Shown: one piece after another, positions 1 through 5,504 of the stretch
Position numbering within the stretch: the first letter of the stretch is position 1
Layout: each line of letters starts with the position of its first letter
Source of the DNA: an uncultured Ardenticatenia bacterium
Lineage (GTDB): Bacteria > Chloroflexota > Anaerolineae > Promineifilales > Promineifilaceae
Assembly: GCA_937858165.1 (NCBI GenBank)
Contig: CALLZA010000507.1
Span: forward strand, 1 to 5,504
Direction of reading: 5' to 3'
DNA: 5,504 nt
Position numbers and translations under genes: made by a program
The notes under the pieces: generated by a model
What the model was told of the DNA's origin: nothing
The model's database searches: none
Seen by the model: only the letters and a program-made list of their open reading frames with translations

Positions 1-113
1 TTTGTTCGTTGTCGTTGTCTCTCTGTTTTCTTGTTTTTTGTTTAATGTACGGGCTCCCACCGAGATCTACACTGGAGCGCGCGTCGGCAGCGTCAGATGT
101 GTATAAGAGACAG
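1..113 (+). other. Illumina Nextera adapter and read-through junk (assembly artefact)
   Basis: This stretch is library adapter, not genome. Bases 56-72 match the 3' part of the Illumina P5 oligo (CCACCGAGATCTACAC at 57-72), with a corrupted copy of its start from about 44. Bases 73-80 fit an 8-base i5 index. Bases 81-94 match the Nextera Read 1 adapter except for the first base. Bases 95-113 are the exact 19-base Tn5 mosaic end, AGATGTGTATAAGAGACAG. Bases 1-43 contain no A and 29 T, as expected for the reverse complement of the A-rich calls made when a read runs past the end of a short fragment. The order P5, index, Read 1, mosaic end, insert is that of a real library molecule. Natural transposon origin is very unlikely. 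Confidence 0.98.
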
Positions 114-683
114 GGTTTGCTCGGTGGTTTGCTGGGCGGCGGCGGTGGCGGCATGGGTGGGCTGCTGGGCGGCTTGCTGGGCGGCGGCGCCCCGTCGACC
201 TTCGGCGGCGGTGGGAGTGGCGGGGCAATGTTGCCCTTCGCCGACACACTGGCCGAGAAGCTGGGCATCTCGCCGCAGATGGCCAATACGCTCATCATGG
301 GCGCCATCGGCCTGCTGACGGCATCGATGGCCAAGAAGCAGAGCGGGCGCAGCGCCAGTCTGGCCGGCGTGACCGACGCCGACTACATCCGCTCCAGCGG
401 CGTGGCCGCGCGCCTGTCGTCGCAGATGGGGATCAGCGAAGACGATGCCGTCTATGGCCTGCAAGAGGCGATGGGGCTGATGGCGACCCAGGCCGGCGCG
501 CCGGCCGCCACGCCGAAGAAGGCCACGGCCAAGAAGACGACGGCCAAGAAGGCCGCGGCCGACCCGGCCGCCCCCCATCCGGCCAAGAAAACGACCCACA
601 AGAAGACCAAGACAACACCCAAGAAATCCTCAACATCGGACACCGGCTCCGACTTTATGGATCTGTTGGACGATCCCCGGTAG
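114..683 (+). CDS. Gly-rich protein with duplicated LGIS helical unit and Lys-rich tail, 5'-truncated
   Basis: The function is not recognised. The visible 189 residues start directly at the adapter junction, so the true start is missing; the in-frame ATG at 153 lies inside the Gly-rich run and is a poor start. In order, the protein has a Gly/Leu low-complexity segment (residues 1-42, blocks of LLGG and poly-Gly), two similar helical units (249-326 and 414-491, both centred on LGIS or MGIS and ending AIGLL or AMGLM), then a basic tail (about 516-629) with repeated AKK/TKK steps, and an acidic end (DFMDLLDD). The Gly-rich LLGGLLGG blocks and short helices loosely resemble DUF937/YidB-like proteins; this is a weak family guess. 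The Lys/Ala/Pro tail resembles histone-H1-like tails and could bind DNA, RNA or an anionic polymer. The open reading frame runs back into the adapter as far as base 9, so automatic callers will produce a chimeric protein. Confidence 0.8.
   Translation, partial: GLLGGLLGGGGGGMGGLLGGLLGGGAPSTFGGGGSGGAMLPFADTLAEKLGISPQMANTLIMGAIGLLTASMAKKQSGRSASLAGVTDADYIRSSGVAARLSSQMGISEDDAVYGLQEAMGLMATQAGAPAATPKKATAKKTTAKKAAADPAAPHPAKKTTHKKTKTTPKKSSTSDTGSDFMDLLDDPR
249..491 (+). repeat. Internal protein repeat: two 26-residue helical units
   Basis: Two units can be aligned without gaps, at 249-326 (starting LAEKLGISPQMA) and 414-491 (starting LSSQMGISEDDA). They share L1, G6, I7, S8, A12, A19, G21 and L22, with conservative changes at other hydrophobic positions. 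The pattern L-x3-[LM]-G-I-S-x3-A-x6-A-[IM]-G-L looks like two short helices joined by a G-I-S turn. The 29-residue linker between them does not repeat. The match is at protein level only. This is a by-eye alignment; duplication or convergence of simple helices are both possible. Confidence 0.55.
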
Positions 684-765
684 CGCCTGTCGCTCAAACG
701 GATCACCGGCTGCGGGAGTCGGTTTGCCACCTCGCCGCCGGCCAACGTTGCAGACAGAAGCATTT

Positions 766-771
766 AGGAGG
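766..771 (+). promoter_or_regulatory. Ribosome binding site that fixes the GTG start of mscL
   Basis: A perfect AGGAGG lies five bases before the GTG at 777. It supports GTG over the in-frame ATGs further in, as does the match of the resulting N-terminus (IKEFREF) to known MscL proteins. Confidence 0.85.
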
Positions 772-776
772 TTATC

Positions 777-1151
777 GTGATCAAAGAGTTCCGAGAGTTC
801 ATCATGCGCGGCAACGTCATGGACCTAGCTGTAGCCGTCATCATCGGCGGCGCCTTCACGGCCATCATCAACTCGCTGGTCAATGACATCATCATGCCCA
901 TCATCGGCGTCATCCTTGGCGGCGTCGACTTCACCTCGCTGGCGATGACCGTCGGCGATGCGGCCATCACCTACGGCAACTTCATCCAGGCCATCATCAA
1001 CTTTCTGCTAATCGCCCTGGTACTGTTCCTCATCATCCGCGCCATGAACCGGATGAACCGCAAGAAGGTCGAGGCCCCGGCCCCGCCGGCACCGAGCGTC
1101 GAAGAGAAGCTGTTGACCGAGATTCGCGATCTGCTGCGCGCACAGCGCTAG
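777..1151 (+). CDS. mscL: Large-conductance mechanosensitive channel MscL
   Basis: MscL forms a homopentameric pore in the cytoplasmic membrane that opens under high membrane tension and releases small solutes during osmotic downshock. The 124-residue product has all family parts: the N-terminal amphipathic helix ([12 protein letters not shown], residues 2-13), TM1 (about 15-42, [12 protein letters not shown], then NDIIMP), a short external loop, TM2 (about 66-88, [20 protein letters not shown]), a basic NRKK junction and the C-terminal bundle helix [12 protein letters not shown]. Compared with E. coli MscL as I recall it (136 residues), L17 and V21 match the gate residues L19 and V23, and A20 replaces G22, as in the mycobacterial protein. 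The external loop is about seven residues shorter. Translation starts at GTG with a perfect AGGAGG. It follows the Gly-rich gene by 93 bases, in which I see no clear promoter or terminator. Confidence 0.97.
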   Translation: MIKEFREFIMRGNVMDLAVAVIIGGAFTAIINSLVNDIIMPIIGVILGGVDFTSLAMTVGDAAITYGNFIQAIINFLLIALVLFLIIRAMNRMNRKKVEAPAPPAPSVEEKLLTEIRDLLRAQR

Positions 1152-1158
1152 ACCACAC

Positions 1159-1204
1159 GACACCGCCGCGTGGCGCGGCCGGTTGCGCGCCGCGCGGCGG
1201 TGTC
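1159..1204 (+). terminator. Strong 19-bp GC-rich hairpin after mscL
   Basis: Bases 1159-1177 pair with 1186-1204 in 18 Watson-Crick pairs plus one G-U (1171 with 1192), around an eight-base loop (GCCGGTTG). It starts seven bases after the mscL stop. There is no T-run after the stem (downstream reads CATTGGGTACG), so it is not a classical intrinsic terminator. It may act as a U-less terminator, an mRNA 3'-end stabiliser or an attenuator before the next gene. The structure itself is certain on paper; the role is inferred. Confidence 0.6.
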
Positions 1205-1229
1205 CATTGGGTACGCATTTGATAAGTGT

Positions 1230-1236
1230 GGAGGGG
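1230..1236 (+). promoter_or_regulatory. Ribosome binding site that fixes the start at 1242
   Basis: GGAGGGG lies five bases before the ATG at 1242. The alternative in-frame start at 1170 is inside the strong hairpin, has no such site, and would put a basic, non-membrane stretch before the first membrane helix. Confidence 0.8.
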
Positions 1237-1241
1237 TAATC

Positions 1242-2282
1242 ATGTCCATCTTTCGTCGCCTCATCGGCTTACTCATCATCATCGTCGGTATCCTCGGACT
1301 GGTCATCGCCGGCGCGGGGGCCTTCTTTGCCAATCGGGCTATCGACGCCACTGTCGTCGGCCTGAACTCCGTTGTCGACACGCTGGGCACCACGGTCGAT
1401 ACGTCGACGGACAGCCTGCGCAACGTCCAGGCCACGCTGACCGAAGTCGGCACGACGCTCGACACCGTCTCGCTGACCGCCAGCAACGCGGCCACAACCC
1501 TGGTGGACACCGAACCGCTGTTGCAGCAGGTGACGACATTGACCACCGAGACGCTGCCGGCCAGCCTCGACGCGGTTAACGTCGCCGTGCCCAATCTGGC
1601 GGGCATCGCCGGCAGCATTGACACGACACTCACCCGTCTCAGCGATTTCCAGCTGGAGCGTACATTCCTGGGCCAGAGCTTCAACTTCGACCTGGGCATT
1701 GATTACAGCCCGGAGGAACCGTTTGACGACGCCGTGCTGCAAATCGGCGAGAGCTTGCAAGACGTTCCCGACCAGTTGCGCGCCCTGGAAGACAGTCTCC
1801 AGACCTCCATTACCAACATCGGCGCGGTGGGTGGCAACATCGACCAACTAGCCGCTAACATCGACGGCATCAACACCACCGTCCAGCAGTTCATCCCACT
1901 GCTCGACCAGTACATCGGCGTGCTCGACCAGACCACGGCCTCGCTGGAAAACGCGCGCGCCCAGGTGAATGCCAATCTGAACACCATCAAGCTGGTGGCC
2001 ACGGGGCTGCTGGCCTGGTTTGCCCTCTACCAGATCGTGCCGCTCTACGTCGGCTATCGTATGTTGAGCGACAAGGTCGTTGAGGGGACGTTCGAGGAAC
2101 GAGTCGAGGCGTTGGAAGGGGATTCGCCCCGGCAAGACGCGACCGAGGCCCGCCGGCTGGAGAACGAGGCCGCTCGCGCCAGAGAAGCGGCCGAGGACGC
2201 GGCCAAACACGCCGAGGACGCAGCCGAAAACGCGGCCGCCGCGGCCGACGATGCAGCCGACGCGGCCCCGTTGGGGGCCTAA
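1242..2282 (+). CDS. Two-pass membrane protein with helical external domain and Ala-rich charged tail, unknown function
   Basis: I do not recognise a family. The 346-residue product starts MSIFRRL and enters a membrane helix (about 8-31, LIIIVGILGLVIAGAG). Residues 32-250 would lie outside the membrane: a Thr/Ser/Asp/Leu-rich, probably helical or coiled-coil region (32-133), a short aromatic patch (about 134-165, including FNFDLGIDY), then further heptad-like helices (about 166-250, NIDQLAANIDGINTTVQQF). A second membrane helix (251-272, LLAWFALYQIVPLYVGY) leads to a cytoplasmic tail (273-346) with charged Ala-rich repeats such as AEDAAKHAEDAAENAA. The general shape recalls chemoreceptor sensor domains or tethered coiled-coil proteins, but no HAMP, signalling or enzymatic domain is visible. 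It lies 90 bases after mscL, beyond a strong hairpin, and 55 bases before the glycosidase gene. A structural or sensory envelope role is only a guess. Confidence 0.85.
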   Translation: MSIFRRLIGLLIIIVGILGLVIAGAGAFFANRAIDATVVGLNSVVDTLGTTVDTSTDSLRNVQATLTEVGTTLDTVSLTASNAATTLVDTEPLLQQVTTLTTETLPASLDAVNVAVPNLAGIAGSIDTTLTRLSDFQLERTFLGQSFNFDLGIDYSPEEPFDDAVLQIGESLQDVPDQLRALEDSLQTSITNIGAVGGNIDQLAANIDGINTTVQQFIPLLDQYIGVLDQTTASLENARAQVNANLNTIKLVATGLLAWFALYQIVPLYVGYRMLSDKVVEGTFEERVEALEGDSPRQDATEARRLENEAARAREAAEDAAKHAEDAAENAAAAADDAADAAPLGA

Positions 2283-2289
2283 TCGACTT

Positions 2290-2316
2290 ACGACGGCTGG
2301 CGTACAAGCCGGTCGT
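2290..2316 (+). other. Hairpin in the leader of the glycosidase gene
   Basis: Bases 2290-2298 (ACGACGGCT) pair with 2307-2316 (AGCCGGTCGT) in nine pairs with one bulged G at 2311 and an eight-base loop. It sits between the stop of the membrane-protein gene and the ATG at 2338, just before a GAGGGG at 2318-2323. No T-run follows. It could be a weak terminator or a leader structure that affects translation; chance is possible in DNA of this GC content. Confidence 0.35.
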
Positions 2317-2337
2317 CGAGGGGTCCTCAAGCACACC

Positions 2338-5067
2338 ATGACCAACAACGCTGAGAAACAAAGGCTGCACGAGGCGCGTGACAAGAAAGCTGCCTGGAAG
2401 AAGTGGGGGCCTTATCTCAGCGAACGACAGTGGGGCACTGTGCGTGAAGACTATAGCGACAACGGCGACGCCTGGGCCCATTTCAGCCACGACCAGGCCC
2501 GTTCGCGCTACTATCGCTGGGGCGAGGATGGCCTGGGCGGCATCTCTGACGACCAGCAACACCTGTGCTTCGCCCTGGCGCTGTGGAACGGGCACGACCC
2601 CATTCTGAAGGAGCGCCTCTTCGGCCTGACCAACAGCGAGGGCAACCACGGCGAGGACGTCAAGGAGTACTACTTCTACCTGGACAGCACGCCGACGCAC
2701 TCGTACATGAAGTATCTGTACAAGTATCCTCAGCGTGCCTTCCCCTACGTTGATCTGGTGGAGACAAACCGCGCCCGCTCGCGGCTGGAACCGGAGTATG
2801 AGCTGCTGGACACGGGCATCTTCGATGACGACCGCTACTTCGACGTTTTCGTTGAGTACGCCAAGGCGTCGCCCGAGGACATCCTCATTCGCGTCACCGC
2901 CGCCAATCGCGGCCCCGACGCCGCGCCGCTCCACCTCCTGCCGACGCTCTGGTTTCGCAACATCTGGTCGTCGATGCCGGAGACGGCGCGGCCGACACTG
3001 AAAGCCGTCGACGGCCCGGCCGGCATCGGCGTCATCGCCGCCCAGCACCCGCTGCTAGGCGACATGTATCTGTATAGCCAGAGCGGCGCGGAACTGCTGT
3101 TCACCAATAACGAATCGAACGAGCAGCGGCTTTACAACAAGCCCAACGGCTCGCCCTACACCAAGGACAGCTTCCACCGCTATCTGATCGACGGCGAGCG
3201 CCAGGCGGTTGACCGGCAGAGAGTGGGCACCAAGTCTACCGCCCACTATGCGCTGACCATCCCGCCTGGCGAGTCGGCCACCGTCCAACTGCGGCTGACA
3301 CGGGCCGCCCCGGACGCGTGGGCCGGCGAGGGCGCAGCCCCCTTGGGCGAAAGCTTCGAGACGGCCTTCCGCGACCGCCAGACCGAGGCCGACACGTTCT
3401 ACGCCGCCATCACCCCCGAGCGGCTTCCGGCCGATGCCGCGGCGGTCATGCGCCAGGCGCTGGCCGGCATGATGTGGTCGAAGCAGTACTACTACTATGA
3501 CCTGGACATGTGGTTGCAAGAGCAGGGCGCCCACCCCTGGAAGCCTGGCGCCAACCGGCCGGCGCGCAACCGGCAGTGGGTTCACATGGTCAACGCCGAT
3601 GTGATCTCCATGCCCGATAAGTGGGAGTACCCCTGGTACGCCGCCTGGGATTTGGCCTTCCACACCATCTCCCTGGCCATGGTCGATGCCGACTTTGCCA
3701 AGGAACAGCTCGAACTGTTCCTGTCTGAGCGCTTTTTGCATCCCAGCGGCCAGATTCCCGCCTACGAATGGAACTTCGGCGACGTGAACCCGCCCGTCCA
3801 CGCCTGGGCCACCCTGTTCGTCTATCGCATCGACGCCGAGATGAACGGCGAGGCGGACACGCGCTTCCTGGCCCAGTCGTTCCAGAAGCTGCTGCTCAAC
3901 TTTACCTGGTGGCTCAACCGCAAGGATCGCAGCGATCGCAATCTTTTCGAAGGGGGCTTTCTGGGACTGGACAACATCGGCGTCTTCGACCGCAGTTCAC
4001 CGCTGCCGACGGGCGGCTTTCTGGAGCAGGCCGACGGCACGGCCTGGATGGCGTTCTACTGTCTTGGCATGCTGGAGATGGCCCTGGAGCTATTGCCGAC
4101 CGATCCGTCGCTCTATGGCAACATGGTGCTCAAGTTCTTCTCCCACTTCATGCTCATCGCCGCGGCCATGGACCGCATCGGCGAGCACGCCGACGAGATG
4201 TGGGACGAAGAAGATGGCTTCTTCTACGACGTGTTGCGCTTCCCCGACGGCACGGCCGTCCGGCTGAAAGTCCGCTCCATGGTCGGCCTGCTGCCCATCT
4301 GCGCCACGACGGTCATTGAGCCGGAGGTGCTGGCGGCCATGCCCGAACTGATGGACCGGGTGCGCACCTTCCTGGACCGCTACCCCGAACTGGGCGCAAC
4401 CATCGGTGTGCCGCGCCAGCCGGGGCGCGAGGGGCGCTACCTGATGTCGACGGTGAACGAGGACAAGTTGCGCCGCGTGCTGCGGGCCATGCTCGACGAG
4501 GAGGAGTTCCTCAGCCCTTACGGCATTCGCGCCCTGTCGCGCCGCCATCTGGATGAGCCGTACAGTTTCCACGTCGGCGACCACGCGTATAAGGTGAGCT
4601 ATCTGCCGGCCGAATCCGACAACGGCATGTTTGGCGGCAACTCCAACTGGCGCGGGCCGATCTGGATGCCGGTCAACATTCTCCTCATGCGCGCACTGCT
4701 GCAACTCTATCGCTACTATGGGCCGGAGTTCAAGATTGAATTTCCGACTGGCTCCGGCCACGAGGCCACGCTCTACGAGGTGGCCATGGGCATCGGCCGC
4801 CGGCTGGCGTCCATCTTCGTGCGCGACCGCAACGGTCGCCGCCCGGTCTATGGCGGCACGGAGAAGTTCCAGACCGACCCCCACTGGCGCGACCTCATCC
4901 TGTTTTACGAGTACTTCCACGCCGATCTGGGCGCGGGGGTGGGGGCCAGCCATCAGACGGGTTGGACGGGTATCGTGGCCCGCATCATTCAGATGCTTGG
5001 CTCCGTTACGGCCGACGACGCGCTGACGGAAGAGTGGGCGCAACTGCTGACCTTTGAGAAGGAGTAG
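2338..5067 (+). CDS. GH63-like (MGH1-like) glycoside hydrolase, putative glucosidase
   Basis: The 909-residue protein resembles the large bacterial 'glucosidase' group of glycoside hydrolase family 63, inverting enzymes that remove alpha-linked glucose or mannose. No signal peptide is visible, so it is probably cytoplasmic. The N-terminal part (about 1-400) carries stretches I recall as conserved in this group: WGTVREDYS (32-40), [12 protein letters not shown] (60-71), and TPTHSYMK (118-125). The C-terminal part (about 430-890) fits the (alpha/alpha)6 barrel. By comparison with E. coli YgjK, D438 in AAWDLAFH is the likely general acid and E858 in [10 protein letters not shown] the likely general base. 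NWRGPIW (770-776) and [10 protein letters not shown] (869-878) are further conserved-looking motifs. It looks complete. The ATG at 2338 is chosen because the conserved region starts soon after it and the frame upstream overlaps the previous gene; its ribosome binding site is weak (GAGGGG 14 bases upstream). The substrate cannot be read from sequence: glucosides, trehalose-like sugars or glycosylglycerates are all possible. Confidence 0.88.
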   Translation: MTNNAEKQRLHEARDKKAAWKKWGPYLSERQWGTVREDYSDNGDAWAHFSHDQARSRYYRWGEDGLGGISDDQQHLCFALALWNGHDPILKERLFGLTNSEGNHGEDVKEYYFYLDSTPTHSYMKYLYKYPQRAFPYVDLVETNRARSRLEPEYELLDTGIFDDDRYFDVFVEYAKASPEDILIRVTAANRGPDAAPLHLLPTLWFRNIWSSMPETARPTLKAVDGPAGIGVIAAQHPLLGDMYLYSQSGAELLFTNNESNEQRLYNKPNGSPYTKDSFHRYLIDGERQAVDRQRVGTKSTAHYALTIPPGESATVQLRLTRAAPDAWAGEGAAPLGESFETAFRDRQTEADTFYAAITPERLPADAAAVMRQALAGMMWSKQYYYYDLDMWLQEQGAHPWKPGANRPARNRQWVHMVNADVISMPDKWEYPWYAAWDLAFHTISLAMVDADFAKEQLELFLSERFLHPSGQIPAYEWNFGDVNPPVHAWATLFVYRIDAEMNGEADTRFLAQSFQKLLLNFTWWLNRKDRSDRNLFEGGFLGLDNIGVFDRSSPLPTGGFLEQADGTAWMAFYCLGMLEMALELLPTDPSLYGNMVLKFFSHFMLIAAAMDRIGEHADEMWDEEDGFFYDVLRFPDGTAVRLKVRSMVGLLPICATTVIEPEVLAAMPELMDRVRTFLDRYPELGATIGVPRQPGREGRYLMSTVNEDKLRRVLRAMLDEEEFLSPYGIRALSRRHLDEPYSFHVGDHAYKVSYLPAESDNGMFGGNSNWRGPIWMPVNILLMRALLQLYRYYGPEFKIEFPTGSGHEATLYEVAMGIGRRLASIFVRDRNGRRPVYGGTEKFQTDPHWRDLILFYEYFHADLGAGVGASHQTGWTGIVARIIQMLGSVTADDALTEEWAQLLTFEKE

Positions 5068-5088
5068 TGCCACCGGATTGGCGGCTTG

Positions 5089-5094
5089 AGGAGG
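5089..5094 (+). promoter_or_regulatory. Ribosome binding site of the last gene
   Basis: AGGAGG, extended to AGGAGGAG, ends five bases before the ATG at 5100. It is the main evidence that the open frame after the glycosidase is a real gene, probably translated from the same transcript. Confidence 0.8.
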
Positions 5095-5099
5095 AGAAC

Positions 5100-5504
5100 A
5101 TGGCGAGTTATCACGACGACGAAAGCCGCGCCGGTCGGCGGGTGACGCTGGCCTGGATTGTGCTGGCGCTGCAAATCATCGGCCTGCTGTGGCTATTGCT
5201 GTTCGCCCGCGACCAGTTGGCCGCCCTGCGCGGCGCGGAGCCGGCCGCCACCCTGGCCCCGACCCAGGTCGCCGCGGTCGACGCAACGGCCCAGGAGCCG
5301 ACGCCCGATAGCGCTGCCACTGCCGATGCCGCCACCGCCGATGCGTCTGAGGCCGCCACCGCCGAAGCCGTCCCCGCCGCGTCGGCCGCCACGCCGCCGC
5401 CCGCGGCCGACGACTCGGCCGCGGCCGTCGTCCCCCCCGCCGCGGTCCTCGTCCACTCGTCGCCACCGGACCCGGGGCGGGGCGCGCCCGCGGCGGAGCG
5501 CCCG
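5100..5504 (+). CDS. Single-pass membrane protein with Ala/Pro/Thr-rich linker, 3'-truncated by window end
   Basis: The frame from ATG 5100 stays open to the last base, giving 135 residues without a stop. A short charged N-terminus (MASYHDDESRAGRR) precedes one membrane helix (15-36, VTLAWIVLALQIIGLLWLLL), which fits an N-in anchor by the positive-inside rule. Residues from about 45 form a low-complexity linker rich in Ala, Pro, Thr, Asp and Val, with near-repeats such as ATADAATADASEAATAEA. Such anchors with disordered linkers often carry an extracytoplasmic domain (cell-wall binding or peptidoglycan-active, for example), but that part is not in the window. It starts 32 bases after the glycosidase stop. 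A run of seven C at 5432-5438 and the base-poor end make the reading frame of the last 25 or so residues uncertain. Confidence 0.72.
   Translation, partial: MASYHDDESRAGRRVTLAWIVLALQIIGLLWLLLFARDQLAALRGAEPAATLAPTQVAAVDATAQEPTPDSAATADAATADASEAATAEAVPAASAATPPPAADDSAAAVVPPAAVLVHSSPPDPGRGAPAAERP

Noticed and set aside
95..113. Transposon end suggesting a Tn5-like insertion
   Set aside because: The 19-base mosaic end is joined to the Nextera Read 1 adapter, an index and P5 sequence, so it is a library product and not a natural element.
684..776. Terminator or promoter in the gap before mscL
   Set aside because: Only short chance inverted matches (CCGGT with ACCGG, far apart) and no T-run or paired promoter boxes are seen; the ribosome binding site is the only supported signal.
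1221..1226. GATAAG as a -10 promoter element before the two-pass membrane protein
   Set aside because: No plausible -35 element lies at the right distance; the expected region is the GC-rich stem of the hairpin.
1170..1241. Longer start (ATG 1170) for the two-pass membrane protein
   Set aside because: The site is inside a strong hairpin, lacks a ribosome binding site, and adds a basic stretch before the membrane helix; ATG 1242 has GGAGGGG at good spacing.
2080..2337. Upstream extension of the glycosidase frame from ATG 2080
   Set aside because: It overlaps the end of the previous gene in another frame and gives an Arg/Pro-rich peptide typical of an out-of-frame reading of GC-rich DNA; the family-like sequence starts after 2338.
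1987..3048. Long open frames on the minus strand opposite the genes (also 3055-3801 and 4090-5073)
   Set aside because: These are antisense shadows of high-GC coding sequence: they overlap well-supported plus-strand genes, encode His/Arg/Val-rich sequence without recognisable domains, and follow codon periodicity of the plus strand.

Overview
The window is a high-GC bacterial contig fragment with five genes, all on the + strand and closely spaced (gaps of 93, 90, 55 and 32 bases), bounded by a sequencing artefact on the left and an open gene on the right. I see no phage, transposon, CRISPR or RNA gene. The GC-rich coding style, the large GH63-type glucosidase and the two simple membrane proteins would fit an environmental filamentous bacterium such as a member of Chloroflexota (Anaerolineae-like). 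That placement is an impression from protein style, not a demonstrated assignment.

Layout. Bases 1-113 are not genomic: they are a T-rich, A-free run followed by the Illumina P5 tail, an 8-base index, the Nextera Read 1 adapter and the 19-base transposon mosaic end. Genuine sequence starts at 114, inside a 5'-truncated gene for a Gly-rich protein with a duplicated 'LGIS' helical unit and a Lys-rich tail (114-683). Next is mscL (777-1151), the large-conductance mechanosensitive channel, with a GTG start and a perfect AGGAGG. A very strong 19-bp hairpin (1159-1204) separates it from a two-pass membrane protein of unknown function with a large helical external domain and an Ala-rich charged tail (1242-2282). 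A weaker hairpin precedes a complete 909-residue GH63-like glycoside hydrolase (2338-5067). The last gene (5100 to window end) is the start of a single-pass membrane protein with an Ala/Pro/Thr-rich linker; its functional domain lies outside the window.

How the genes may work together. All five face the same way and three of the four visible starts have good ribosome binding sites, so they could be co-transcribed, possibly split by the hairpin after mscL. A link between a turgor-release channel, two envelope proteins and a glycosidase related to compatible-solute hydrolases is possible, but it is inferred from position only. I did not find a convincing new system. The points most worth following are the adapter-created chimeric gene start, the internal repeat in the first protein, the mscL-distal hairpin and the unknown two-pass membrane protein.
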